NCBI RefSeq assembly: GCF_000711725.1
Contig: NZ_JONP01000007.1
Coordinates: 124,001 to 188,000, forward strand
Direction of reading: 5' to 3'
Source: Roseomonas aerilata DSM 19363
GTDB lineage: Bacteria; Pseudomonadota; Alphaproteobacteria; Acetobacterales; Acetobacteraceae
DNA: 64,000 bases
The notes under the pieces were generated by a model, which did not search any database, was not told the origin of the DNA, and worked only from the letters and a program-made list of their open reading frames with translations. Position numbers and translations under genes: made by a program. This document shows, piece by piece, positions 8,620 through 16,923 of the stretch. The number at the start of each line of letters is the position of its first letter. Within the stretch, counting starts at the first letter, position 1.

Positions 8620-9582
8620 TCACGGCGTGTCGGCCTCGTAGTTGTGCACGAAGTCCGGCGGGGGCGTCGGGCCCCACAGATAGAAGCCGTCCTCCGGCGG
8701 GTGGTCGCGGCCCTCCCAGTCCATGCTGCCGGGCACGAAGTCCATGTCGGCCGAGTACTCGCAGTAGCTGCCCCAGGGATCGCGCACGTAGTGGAAGTAG
8801 TTCGAGCCAAGCACGTGCCGCCCGAAGCCCCAGCCGCGGTCGTAGCCGCGGTCCGCCATGGCCATGGCGCCGAGGCCGATGTCGTTCAGCGTCGGCACGT
8901 CCCAGCTGAGGTGGTGCAGGCCGGGCGCGTTGGACTTGGCGAAGGCCATGACGTGGTGGTCGCTGCCGTGGATGGCGTGCATGAAGGCGACGATCCCCGC
9001 CGAGCTGTCCGACAGGCGCAGGCCGAGGATGCGGTTGTACCAGGCGACGGCCGCGTTCACGTCGGGGGTGAAGTGCAGGATGTGGCTCAGCCGGCGCGGC
9101 ACGGCGCGATTGGCGTTGCGGCGATAGGGCGCGTTGCGGGTGGCGGTCTCGGTGACGGGGAGGACCATCGAGGTTTTCTCGTCCGGCTGCGTCTTCACGC
9201 CGACGCGGATCTCGATGAGCGTGCCGTCCAGGTCGCGGAACCAGAGGCCGTTGCTGTCGAAGCCCGGCGGCGGGTCGAGCAGGCGGATGGCGTTGGCCTC
9301 GAGGTGCTTGCGGAAGCGGGGCAGATCCTCCTCCCAGCAGTGGAAGGAGTGGTGGTGCACGGCCTTGCGCGCGCCCTCCACCACGCGGCCCCAGCGGTAG
9401 CCGTCCTCGGCGGTGTGGAGGGAGAGCTGGTTGCCCTCGGGCCGGACGTCGAGGCCGAAGGCGTCGTAGAAGTCCTGCGCGCGCTCGACCGCCGGCACGG
9501 TGAGCACGAACTCGCCCACCGAGTGGATGCCGAGCGCGCCGTCGCGGCGCGTGGCCGGGATGTAGCCGCCCTGTGCGGTCAT
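8620..9582 (-). CDS. VOC-superfamily extradiol-type (catechol 2,3-dioxygenase-like) enzyme
   Basis: A 320-residue, two-domain VOC protein with the length of type I extradiol dioxygenases. The second domain supplies a plausible 2-His-1-Glu iron site: H167 (LSHILHF), H223 or H224 (PGLHHLSWDV) and E275 (GSYCEYSADM). It would cleave a catechol meta to the hydroxyls, following the adjacent monooxygenase. The N-terminal domain (about 18-130) lacks the ligands, as usual. Only 10 bp separate it from the upstream amidohydrolase. The exact substrate cannot be deduced. Confidence 0.88.
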   Translation of the reverse strand: MTAQGGYIPATRRDGALGIHSVGEFVLTVPAVERAQDFYDAFGLDVRPEGNQLSLHTAEDGYRWGRVVEGARKAVHHHSFHCWEEDLPRFRKHLEANAIRLLDPPPGFDSNGLWFRDLDGTLIEIRVGVKTQPDEKTSMVLPVTETATRNAPYRRNANRAVPRRLSHILHFTPDVNAAVAWYNRILGLRLSDSSAGIVAFMHAIHGSDHHVMAFAKSNAPGLHHLSWDVPTLNDIGLGAMAMADRGYDRGWGFGRHVLGSNYFHYVRDPWGSYCEYSADMDFVPGSMDWEGRDHPPEDGFYLWGPTPPPDFVHNYEADTP

Positions 9583-9592
9583 GCTGCTCTCC

Positions 9593-10624
9593 TCAGGCGC
9601 CGCTCATGCGGCTGCCGCTTTGCTGTGGTTGTGCCGCGGGGGTCAGCCGCAGCAGGCGCTCGGCATTGCCCCGCATGACCGCCTCCTTGCGCGCGTCGTC
9701 GAGGCCGAGCGAGGCGATCGCCGCCAGCGTCTCCGCGATCGGGCCGAAGGGCGCGTCGGTGGAGAAGACGAGGTGCTCGTGGCCGAAGAAGGCGAGGGAG
9801 GCGGGCAGTCCCGTGCCGGAGCCGAACATGGCGGTGTCGGCGTAGAAGTCGCGGAAGTAGTCGAGATGGGGTCGCCTGAGGGCGGGGAGGATGCCCGAGA
9901 GGTCCTCGTCGGTGGTGCGGCTGCCGAGCACGGCCATGCCGGGGCCGACGCGGCCGTCGAAGGTCGGGATCATGCCGCCGCCGTGATGGGTGATGATCTT
10001 GAGGGCGGGGTGGCGGTCGAAGAGGCCCGACAGGACGAGGCGGGCCATGGCGACCGAGGTCTCGTAGGGCCAGCCGAAGCACCACCACATCTCGAAGCGC
10101 GACTTCGGCTCGCTCGCGTAGTCCGCCATGTCGGCGGTGCGGGCGGGGTGGAGCCAGATCGGCAGGTCGTGCCCGGCCATGGCGGCGAAGAGCGGCTGGT
10201 ACTCGGGCAGGTCCAGCGGCTTGCCCGCGACGTTGGTGAAGATCTGCACGCCGCGGGCGCCGAGGGTGGTGATGGCGCGGTCCGCCTCGCGCAGCGCGTC
10301 CTCGGGGTCGAGGAGGGAGAGGGTGGCGACGAAGGCGGGGAAGCGCTCGGGGTGGCGGGCGCAGAGCTCGGCCATGGCGTCGTTGGCGATGCGCGCGAGG
10401 TCGGCGGCCTGGGGTGCCGAGACGATATCCTCGAGCGGCGGGTTGGGCAGCGAGATCACCTGGCTGTAGCCGGGCACCTCGTCCATGGCGCGGAAGCGGG
10501 CGTCGAGGTCGTGCAGCGCGCGCACGCCCTGCAGCCGGGCCGTGATGTTGCCGAGCTTGGGCGAGACCTTCCCCAACGCCTCCGAGAAGGCACGCGGCAG
10601 GATGTGCGTGTAGATGTCGATCAT
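9593..10624 (-). CDS. Amidohydrolase 2 (ACMSD-like) family enzyme
   Basis: A 343-residue TIM-barrel protein of the amidohydrolase_2 group (ACMSD, gamma-resorcylate decarboxylase relatives). It has PIWLHPAR (about 150-158), ALKIITHHGGGMIP and the late metal-site VFSTDAPFGPIAE. In the N-terminal metal motif, which is normally HxH, I read MIDIYTHILP, so the first His is Tyr5. This may alter metal content. Likely a hydrolase or decarboxylase acting on a ring-fission intermediate (inference from context). Start ATG 10624 is the first residue of the conserved strand; upstream in-frame sequence is non-conserved. Confidence 0.85.
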   Translation of the reverse strand: MIDIYTHILPRAFSEALGKVSPKLGNITARLQGVRALHDLDARFRAMDEVPGYSQVISLPNPPLEDIVSAPQAADLARIANDAMAELCARHPERFPAFVATLSLLDPEDALREADRAITTLGARGVQIFTNVAGKPLDLPEYQPLFAAMAGHDLPIWLHPARTADMADYASEPKSRFEMWWCFGWPYETSVAMARLVLSGLFDRHPALKIITHHGGGMIPTFDGRVGPGMAVLGSRTTDEDLSGILPALRRPHLDYFRDFYADTAMFGSGTGLPASLAFFGHEHLVFSTDAPFGPIAETLAAIASLGLDDARKEAVMRGNAERLLRLTPAAQPQQSGSRMSGA

Positions 10625-10643
10625 GCCGGTCGCTCCGCGGTTC

Positions 10644-11642
10644 TCATTCGGGCACGATCCCCGCGGTGCGGACGACCTCGGCCCAGCGGGCCGTGTCGGC
10701 AACGACGAGGGCGCGCAGGCGGTCCGGCGCGCCGCCGACCGGGGTGATGCCCTGGCCGGAGAGGGCGGCGGCGACCTCCGGCGAGGCGAGGACCTCGTTC
10801 GCCGCGGCGTTCAGCCGCGCGACGGTCTCGGGCGGCGTGCCGGCGGGGGCGAAGAGGCCGTACCAGCCGCTCATGTCAGTGGCCGGAAGGCCCAGCTCGG
10901 CGAGGGTGGGCACCTCGGGGAAGGTGGGCAGGCGCGTGGGGCTGGCGACGGCGACGAGGCGCACGCCGTTCTCCCCCGCGAGGCCCTGCGCGGCGCCGGC
11001 GGAGACGAACATCGCGGCCACGCGCCCGGCAAGCAGGTCCGTCACGGCGCCGGCGAGGTTGCGGTAGGGCACGTGCGCCAGCTCGATCCCCGCCTGCTGG
11101 CGGAACAGCTCCATCGCCAGGTGATGCGGCGTGCCGATGCCGGGGGAGCCGTAATCGAGGCCACCGGGGCTGGCCTTTGCCCGCGCCACGAGGTCCCCGG
11201 CGGTGCGGCCGACGGAGGCGTGGACGAGGAGGCCGAAGCCGGCCGTCGCCAGCTCCACCACAGGGGCGAAGCTGGTGACGGGGTCGTAGGGCAGGCTGCG
11301 GAAGAGGCCCGCGTTCATCGCCAGGGTGTTCGTCTGCACGAGGAGCGTCGTGCCGTCGGGCGCGGCGCGGGCGACGGCGGCCGTGCCGATGTTGCCGCTG
11401 GCGCCCGTGCGGTTGTCCACGACATGCGGCTGGCCGGTGCGGCGGGCGAGGCCATCGGCGATGAGGCGGGCCACGATATCGGGCGGGCTGCCGGCGCTGT
11501 AGGGGACGATGACCGTCACCGGGCGTGACGCGACGCCCTGGGCGAGGGCGGGCGCGGGGAGCGCGGCGCCGCCCAGCGCGACGCCCATGACGGTGCCGAG
11601 CGCGGCGCGGAGCGCGGTGCGGCGCGGTAGCCCTTGCGGCAT
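10644..11642 (-). CDS. Bug/TctC-family periplasmic receptor (second in operon)
   Basis: A 332-residue Bug-type receptor with a Tat- or Sec-like signal (RRTALRAALGTVMGVALGG, cleavage near PALAQ about residue 35), then PVTVIVPYSAGSPPDIVARL and VVDNRTGASGNIGTAAVARA. A strong GGAGGAGGGG box sits 3 nt before the ATG. It lies between the FAH hydrolase and the amidohydrolase. It differs clearly from the first Bug protein in this operon, so two ligands, or two receptors for one ligand, are possible. Confidence 0.88.
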   Translation of the reverse strand: MPQGLPRRTALRAALGTVMGVALGGAALPAPALAQGVASRPVTVIVPYSAGSPPDIVARLIADGLARRTGQPHVVDNRTGASGNIGTAAVARAAPDGTTLLVQTNTLAMNAGLFRSLPYDPVTSFAPVVELATAGFGLLVHASVGRTAGDLVARAKASPGGLDYGSPGIGTPHHLAMELFRQQAGIELAHVPYRNLAGAVTDLLAGRVAAMFVSAGAAQGLAGENGVRLVAVASPTRLPTFPEVPTLAELGLPATDMSGWYGLFAPAGTPPETVARLNAAANEVLASPEVAAALSGQGITPVGGAPDRLRALVVADTARWAEVVRTAGIVPE

Positions 11643-11698
11643 GAACCCCTCCTCCCTTTCCGGCCGCCCCTTGCCGGGGCGTGCCGGGTTGCCGGCGC

Positions 11699-12583
11699 TC
11701 AGGCGGCGGCGCGCTGGCCCACCGCGGCCTCGTCCTTGATGGGGTTGCTCAGGATGCCCAGGCCCTCGACCTCGACCTCGCAGACATCGCCCGGCTTCAT
11801 CCAGAGCGGCGGCTTGCGGGCGAGGCCGACGCCGGCCGGGGTGCCCGTGACGATGATGTCGCCAGCCGAGAGGGTGAAGGCCTCGCTCAGCGTCGAGATC
11901 AGCGTTGCCACGTCGAAGATGAGGCTGTCGGTGGAGGCGCTCTGCACGACCTGGCCGTTCAGCCGCGTCTCGATGCGAAGGCCGCGGGCGCCGGGCGGCA
12001 CCTCGTCGGCGGTGACGAGGGTGGGGCCGAAGGCGCCGGTGCTGTCGAAGTTCTTGCCGACCGTCCACTGCGGCGCCTTCAGCTGGAAGTCGCGCACCGA
12101 GGCGTCGTTGAAGACGGAGTAGCCGATGACGTGGTCGAGCGCCGCGTCCTTGGCGATGTGGCGGCCGCCGCGGCCGATGACGGCGACGAACTCGCCCTCG
12201 AAGTCGAGTTGCTCAGAGACGACGGGGCGCAGGATGGGCGCGCCGTGGCCGATGAGGCTGGAGGTGAAGCGGGCGAAGATCGTGGGGTAGCTCGGCACCG
12301 CGAATCCGCTCTCGGCCGAGTGGTCGGCGTAGTTGAGGCCGACGCAGATGATCTTACCGGGGTTGGTCAGCGGCGGCAGCAGTTCCACGCTCTCGAGGCT
12401 GACGGCAGGGGCAGAGAGGAGGGCCTGGCCGGCGGCCTTCAGGGCTTCCGGGCCGGCCGCGACGAGGCTGTCGAGCGTGCCGGGAAAGTTCGCGTCGGTG
12501 GCCAGGAGCCCGTGGAAGCCGCCCCCGGGCGCTGCGGCGGCGAGGCCCGTGCTGTCGCCCCTGCGGAACGTCGCGAAACGCAT
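11699..12583 (-). CDS. Fumarylacetoacetate hydrolase (FAH) family protein
   Basis: A 294-residue FAH-fold enzyme acting on a ring-fission product, as a C-C hydrolase, hydratase or decarboxylase. Family features are IICVGLNYADHSAES (about 78-92), the metal ligands in LDFEGEFVAVIGR (E129 and E131) with D160 in YSVFNDASVRDFQ, and DIIVTGTPAGVG near the C-terminus. There are two in-frame ATGs. The AGGAGG box is only about 2 nt from ATG 12589 but 8 nt from ATG 12583, so I prefer 12583. First gene of the minus-strand catabolic operon, divergent from the GntR regulator. Confidence 0.92.
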   Translation of the reverse strand: MRFATFRRGDSTGLAAAAPGGGFHGLLATDANFPGTLDSLVAAGPEALKAAGQALLSAPAVSLESVELLPPLTNPGKIICVGLNYADHSAESGFAVPSYPTIFARFTSSLIGHGAPILRPVVSEQLDFEGEFVAVIGRGGRHIAKDAALDHVIGYSVFNDASVRDFQLKAPQWTVGKNFDSTGAFGPTLVTADEVPPGARGLRIETRLNGQVVQSASTDSLIFDVATLISTLSEAFTLSAGDIIVTGTPAGVGLARKPPLWMKPGDVCEVEVEGLGILSNPIKDEAAVGQRAAA

Positions 12584-12589
12584 CCTCAT

Positions 12590-12700
12590 TTCCTCCTCTT
12601 GTCGTTGCCGGACGATGGCACCGGACGAATGGATCTTGCAAGAGAAAATAGATTATCTTCGTGAGGATGAATTTATGCTACGCCGAGGCTGGAGGTGCCG
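12590..12700. promoter_or_regulatory. Divergent promoter/operator region, FAH operon and gntR
   Basis: A 111-bp gap between divergent genes with an AT-rich core (about 12636-12680) in otherwise GC-rich DNA. It contains an imperfect 14-bp palindrome ATCTTCGTGAGGAT at 12655-12668 (ATCnTCnnGAnGAT symmetry). Local GntR/FCD regulators usually bind short palindromes in such gaps and respond to a pathway intermediate. The operator is a pattern-based guess. The gap also holds both ribosome binding sites. Confidence 0.45.
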
Positions 12701-13384
12701 ATGCCGCGCGACACACCGGGCCTGAGCCTGACCCAATCCGTCTACGAGCAGCTGCGGGCGGACCTCCTGGCCTGCCGGCTCTGGCCGGGCGACCGGCTGA
12801 AGATCAGCGATCTCTGCCAGTCCATGGGCGTGAATCTCGGCGCGGTGCGGGAGGCGCTGTCCCGCCTCTCCTCCGAGGGGCTGGTGGTGGCCGAGCCGCA
12901 GCGGGGCTTCCGGGTGGCGCCGATCTCGGCCACCGAGCTGCGCGACCTGACGGAGGTGCGGATCGACGTAGAGGCGCGCTGCCTGCGCCGCTCGATCGAG
13001 GTGGCGGACGTGAGATGGGAAACGGCGATCGTGGCCGCGCATCATGGCCTGACCCGCCTGCCCGAACGCGACCCCGACGACCCCTCCCGCGCGAACGACG
13101 CCTGGTCGGCCCAGCACGCGGCCTTCCACCGGGCACTGGTGGCGGGCTGCGGCAGCCCCTGGCTGCTGCGGCTGCGCGACAGCCTTTACGACCAGAGCGA
13201 ACGCTACCGTCGCCTCTCGGTGCCGCTGGGACGGACCGAGCGCGACGTGGGACGCGAACACCGGGAGATCATGGAGGCGGCCGTTTCCCGCCAAGCCGAT
13301 CGCGCCTGCGCCCTGCTGGCGGAACACTTCCGGGCGACGACCCTCATCCTGCTGGAAGTGGATGCGCTGGGGGAGGACGCGTGA
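12701..13384 (+). CDS. GntR-family transcriptional regulator, FadR/FCD subfamily
   Basis: A 227-residue regulator. The winged helix is at about 8-75 (SVYEQLRADLLACRLWPGD, VREALSRLSSEGLV, QRGFRVAP) and the all-helical FCD ligand domain at about 80-220, with likely metal/ligand His in AFHRALVAGC and REHREIMEAA. ATG 12701 has GGAGG 5 nt upstream; a GTG six bases earlier overlaps that box, so I reject it. It is divergently placed from the aromatic-degradation operon and is the obvious candidate for its control. Confidence 0.9.
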   Translation: MPRDTPGLSLTQSVYEQLRADLLACRLWPGDRLKISDLCQSMGVNLGAVREALSRLSSEGLVVAEPQRGFRVAPISATELRDLTEVRIDVEARCLRRSIEVADVRWETAIVAAHHGLTRLPERDPDDPSRANDAWSAQHAAFHRALVAGCGSPWLLRLRDSLYDQSERYRRLSVPLGRTERDVGREHREIMEAAVSRQADRACALLAEHFRATTLILLEVDALGEDA

Positions 13385-13389
13385 GGGGC

Positions 13390-13612
13390 TGGTGCGGATG
13401 ACTCCGGGGGAGAGAAGGAATTCTCTCCCCCGGACCCCCACTCATCTTTTTCTACCTGCTTGGGCTGGTTTTGCGGCCGGTGCGCCTCGGGTCTACGACC
13501 CGAGGCGACGGCACGCGCAGGAAGGTTCCGCGACAGCCCGATGGGGGTCCAGGAGCCTCAGGCTCCTGGCGGGTGAGGTCCGGAGAGGGCGGAGCCCTCT
13601 CTGGGGGCCGCC
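13390..13612 (+). repeat. Mosaic hairpin repeat, copy A (forward, gntR/MFS convergent junction)
   Basis: Full-length copy filling the gap between two convergent genes. Modules in order are: EcoRI-centred stem (13404-13433, GGGGGAGAGAA/ GAATTC/ TCTCCCCC), CTCATCTTTTTC, CCTCGGGTC/GACCCGAGG stem (13485-13505), linker GAAGGTTCCGCGACAGCCCG, AGGAGCCT/AGGCTCCT stem (13549-13569) and a GAGAGGG/CCCTCTC stem (13582-13602). It begins 5-20 nt after the gntR stop and ends at the MFS stop. Each stem could terminate transcription. No target-site duplication is evident. Confidence 0.85.
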
Positions 13613-13616
13613 AGCT

Positions 13617-15026
13617 CTAACCCCGAGCCCGAAGACGCAGCAGGCTGACGGCCGCCCCGAGGATGGCCAGCCCGCAGCCGATGGCCAGCGCCGTCTTCGG
13701 CCCCCCGATGGGCATGCCGGGCATCCAGCCGAGGACGAGGCCGACCATGGCCGCGCCCGAGGTCTGGCCGACGAGGCGCGCGGTGGCGAGCATGCCGCTG
13801 GCCCCGCCCGCGCGTTCCGGCGGGGCGGCGCCGACGAGGGTTCGGTTGTTGGGCGTCTGGAACAGGCCGAAGCCGAAGCCGCAGAGGGCCATGCGCCAGA
13901 TGATGTCGGCGGGGTGGGGGGCGTCGGGCAGCACGGCCATGGCGCCGAGGCCGCCCGAGAGCATGGCGAGGCCGATTCCGCCGAGGAGGCCGGCGGGCAC
14001 GCGCTCCATCAGGCGGCTGGAGAAGGGGGCGGCGATGGCGGTGGAGATGAACCAGGGCGTGGTGAGCAGGCCCGCGAGGAAGACGCTGAAGCCGAAACCC
14101 GTTTGCAGCAGGAAGGGCAGGGAGGCGAAGGCGAGCATCTGCGCCATGAAGGAGAGGAGGGAGGTGCCGATCGAGAGCGAGAAGATCGGGATGCGCAGGA
14201 GGTCGAGCGGCAGGAGGGGGCGCGGGTTCCCGCTCTGGCGGCGGACGAGCCAGGCGCCGGCGAGGAGGCCCACCGCGACCTGCGGCAGGGCGGACCAGGC
14301 GGAGCCGCCATGGGCGAGGGCGTCCAGGCCGAGGATGAGAAGGCCGAAGGTGGTGGCGGAGAGAACGGCCGAGAGGGCGTCGAAGCGGTGCTTGCCGCGC
14401 GGGCTCTCGGGCAGGGAGCGCCAGGCGATGGCGAGGGTGAGCAGGCCGAAGGGAAGGTTGATCGCGAAGATCCAGGGCCAGGTGGCGACGCTGAGGATGA
14501 GGCCCGCCGCGGTGGGCCCGGCCGCGGCCGCGGTGGAGACGACCATCGCGTTGAAGCCGAGGCCGCGGCCGAGCAGCGCGCGGGGCTGGATGAAGCGGAC
14601 GAGGGCGGAGTTGACGCTCATCAGCCCCGCCGCGCCGAAGCCCTGGATGGCGCGGGAGGCGACGAGCGCCTCGAAGCTGCCGGAGAGGGCGCAGGCGAGG
14701 GAGGCGATGGTGAAGACGACGAGGCCACTGAGATAGATGCGGCGGTAGCCCACGATTTCGCCGAGCGCCGCGAGGGGCAGAAGGGAGATGGTGACGGCGA
14801 GCTGGTAGGCGTTGGTGGCCCAGATCGCGTCGGCGGCCGAGACGCCGAAGCTGCGGGCGATGGTGGGCAGGGCGGCGCTGGCGATGGTGCCGTCGATGAC
14901 CGACAGGGTGATGGCCATGGCAACCGCGGTGGAGGCGGCGCGGCGGCGGGCCGGGGGCAGGCCGTCGGGGATGTCCCCGTTCGGGAGATCCTGCTTCCGG
15001 GAGGCGGGGAGGGGCTGGTCCGGCAC
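13617..15026 (-). CDS. MFS transporter, DHA2 (EmrB/QacA-like) drug:H+ antiporter
   Basis: A 469-residue membrane protein with about 14 hydrophobic segments, the DHA2 pattern. Motif D1/A region VIDGTIASAALPTIARSFG and ATNAYQLAVTISLLPLAALG, then GYRRIYLSGLVVF, and motif C-like GPTAAGLILS place it in the EmrB/QacA group. It would export a toxic or amphipathic compound. GTG start at 15026 follows AGAGGGG at 4 nt. No EmrA-like adaptor or regulator is adjacent. It is divergent from hemW with a gap of about 114 bp. Confidence 0.88.
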   Translation of the reverse strand: MPDQPLPASRKQDLPNGDIPDGLPPARRRAASTAVAMAITLSVIDGTIASAALPTIARSFGVSAADAIWATNAYQLAVTISLLPLAALGEIVGYRRIYLSGLVVFTIASLACALSGSFEALVASRAIQGFGAAGLMSVNSALVRFIQPRALLGRGLGFNAMVVSTAAAAGPTAAGLILSVATWPWIFAINLPFGLLTLAIAWRSLPESPRGKHRFDALSAVLSATTFGLLILGLDALAHGGSAWSALPQVAVGLLAGAWLVRRQSGNPRPLLPLDLLRIPIFSLSIGTSLLSFMAQMLAFASLPFLLQTGFGFSVFLAGLLTTPWFISTAIAAPFSSRLMERVPAGLLGGIGLAMLSGGLGAMAVLPDAPHPADIIWRMALCGFGFGLFQTPNNRTLVGAAPPERAGGASGMLATARLVGQTSGAAMVGLVLGWMPGMPIGGPKTALAIGCGLAILGAAVSLLRLRARG

Positions 15027-15140
15027 GTTCCCCTCTCTGCGCCCAGCGGTGGGGCTTGGCTACTCCCATCCTGGCGGGCGGGGCGGCCCTGCAGGCAGCG
15101 CATCTTTCCCCGGGCGGGCCTGCGTGACCATATCCGGGGC

Positions 15141-16340
15141 GTGCAGGACGCTTCCCTTATCGCCTCGGCCCCGCCGGTTCATCCGGTGGAGGAGCCGCTC
15201 GCGCTCTACATCCACTGGCCCTTCTGCGCGGCCAAGTGCCCCTATTGCGACTTCAACTCCCATGTGCGGCCCGCGGTGGACGCGGCGCGGCACGGGCGGG
15301 CGCTGCTGGCGGAGCTGGAGCACGAGGCAGAGCGGGCGGGGCGGAGGCGGCTGGGGTCGATCTTCTTCGGGGGCGGCACGCCCTCCCTCATGCCGCCCGA
15401 GGCCGTCTCGGCGCTGATCGGGCGGGCGCGGGCGCTGTTCGAGGCCGAGCCGGACCTCGAGGTGACGCTGGAGGCGAACCCGACGAGCGTGGAGGCCGGG
15501 CGGCTGCGGGAATTCCGCGCGGCGGGGGTGAACCGGCTCTCGCTGGGCGTGCAGGCGCTGGACGCGGCCTCGCTCGGCTTCCTCGGGCGCAACCACTCGG
15601 CGGGGGAGGCGGTGGCGGCGCTGGAGCACGCGCGGGCGACCTTCCCGCGGCTCTCCTTCGATCTCATCTACGCGCGCCCGGGGCAGGGGGAGGCCGCGTG
15701 GCGGGCGGAGCTGTGCCGGGCGCTGGCCCTGGCCGCGGACCACCTCTCGCTCTACCAGCTAACGGTGGAGCCGGGGACGCGCTTCGCAACGGAGCACGCG
15801 CGCGGGGCCTTCCACCTTCCGGAGGGCGACGAGGCCGCCGCCCTCTATGCCGCGACGGCGGAGGAGGCGGGGCGCTTCGGGCTCATGCCCTACGAGGTCA
15901 GCAACTACGCGAAGCGGGGGGCGGAGAGCCGGCACAACCTCGCCTACTGGCGCTACGGCGACTATCTCGGCATCGGCGCGGGCGCGCACCAGCGGCTCTC
16001 GCGCGGGGGCGAGATCCTGGCCGCTCGCCGGCACCGGGGCCCGGAGGCCTGGCTGGAGCGCGTGGAGCGCGACGGGCACGGGCGCGTGGAGGAGGAGGCA
16101 CTCTCGGCCGTCGATCGAGGCCGGGAGGCGATGCTGATGGGTCTGCGCCTTTCGGAGGGCGTGGATCCCGCTCGGATCGCGGCGCGGAGCGGGCTGCCCT
16201 TCGAAAGGGTGGTGGATCCGTCGATGCTCGAGGCGCTGCGGGAGGAAGGGTACCTCGCCTGGCTGCCGGACGGGCGGCTGGCCGCGACGATGGAGGGGCG
16301 GCTGAGGCTGGACGCGCTGCTGCCGGTGCTGCTGCGGTAG
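15141..16340 (+). CDS. hemW: HemW, radical SAM heme chaperone
   Basis: A 399-residue radical SAM protein of the HemN-like HemW group, which binds heme and delivers it to apoproteins; these are not coproporphyrinogen oxidases. The cluster motif CAAKCPYC has Cys 29, 33 and 36. GGGTPSLMPP, EANPTSVEAGRL, GVNRLSLGVQALD and YEVSNYAKRGAESRHNLAYW are family hallmarks, and the C-terminal HemN domain follows. I chose GTG 15141; the frame is open far upstream, but that part is low-complexity. Family length supports this start within a few residues. Confidence 0.92.
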   Translation: MQDASLIASAPPVHPVEEPLALYIHWPFCAAKCPYCDFNSHVRPAVDAARHGRALLAELEHEAERAGRRRLGSIFFGGGTPSLMPPEAVSALIGRARALFEAEPDLEVTLEANPTSVEAGRLREFRAAGVNRLSLGVQALDAASLGFLGRNHSAGEAVAALEHARATFPRLSFDLIYARPGQGEAAWRAELCRALALAADHLSLYQLTVEPGTRFATEHARGAFHLPEGDEAAALYAATAEEAGRFGLMPYEVSNYAKRGAESRHNLAYWRYGDYLGIGAGAHQRLSRGGEILAARRHRGPEAWLERVERDGHGRVEEEALSAVDRGREAMLMGLRLSEGVDPARIAARSGLPFERVVDPSMLEALREEGYLAWLPDGRLAATMEGRLRLDALLPVLLR

Positions 16341-16344
16341 AGGC

Positions 16345-16612
16345 GTCGCTGGTGGCCCCCCGGGGAGAGGGAGAAGGAATTCTCCCTCTCCCCGGACCCC
16401 TCACCCTCATCTTTGTTTTCAAGGCTTTGCGGAAGGTGGACTCGATAGCACGCCGCGGGTCGTGGGCCCGCGGCGAGGCGCTGGCCTGTCCGTACTCTGA
16501 GAGGCGCTTTTTGCCGCGTCACGGCGGCTGCCAGGCCATCCGAAAGCCTTGAAGAAAAAGATGAGTGGGGGTCTGGGGGAGAGAATTCATTCTCTCCCCC
16601 GGCGTCACCCGC
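16345..16612. repeat. Mosaic hairpin repeat, copy B (composite with two opposed first modules)
   Basis: Sits between convergent hemW and the 79-aa gene. It starts with a forward first module (GGGGAGAGGGAGAAGGAATTC, mirrored by CTCCCTCTCCCC) plus CTCATCTTTG, and ends with a reverse one (GAAAAAGATGAGTGGGGG, then GGGGGAGAGAATTC and its mirror). Between them is a diverged third-module stem, CCGCGGG/CCCGCGG. Fourth and fifth modules are missing, and AGGCTTTGCGGA near the left is mirrored by CCGAAAGCCTTG on the right. Looks like two elements fused head to head. Confidence 0.75.
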
Positions 16613-16614
16613 GC

Positions 16615-16854
16615 CTACTTGTTCGTGCGGCCCCGGTTATCCGGGTCCACCCCGCCTTCCGGCGTGGTGTCGTTGGCGATGTCGCCCTCGTCGGTGTTGT
16701 CGGCCTGGAGGACCGCCGGGTCGGTGCCGCGGCCGAAGGTGCCCTTGGAGGAGCCGATGCCCGGGTTCCGCTCGTCGTCCGAAGGCGGGCGGGGGATGCC
16801 GTCGCCCAGCCCTTCCTCGTTCGGGCCGCCATGGGGGTGCTTCGATGACGTCAT
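16615..16854 (-). CDS. Hypothetical 79-aa hydrophilic protein
   Basis: A 79-residue, highly polar, probably disordered protein starting MTSSKHPHGGPNEEGLGDG, rich in Asp, Gly, Pro and Asn (DERNPGIGSS, ADNTDEGDIANDTTPEGG). It has no cysteine, no membrane segment and no recognised domain. Start ATG 16854 follows a GGAGGC-like box. It lies just downstream of the phaB-side promoterless gap and converges with hemW across repeat copy B. I do not assign a function; such composition is common in small stress-induced proteins, but that is only analogy. Confidence 0.6.
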   Translation of the reverse strand: MTSSKHPHGGPNEEGLGDGIPRPPSDDERNPGIGSSKGTFGRGTDPAVLQADNTDEGDIANDTTPEGGVDPDNRGRTNK

Positions 16855-16923
16855 GCGTGCCTCCGTTCCTTTGGTTGGAACGGAGGTAACGGATGGCGGG
16901 TCACCGGGCTTCCCCGCGGCGGC

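Noticed and set aside
13362-15140. Possible 590-residue N-terminal extension of HemW
   Set aside because: It is low-complexity Gly/Glu/Arg sequence antisense to the MFS gene; HemW proteins are about 380-400 residues.
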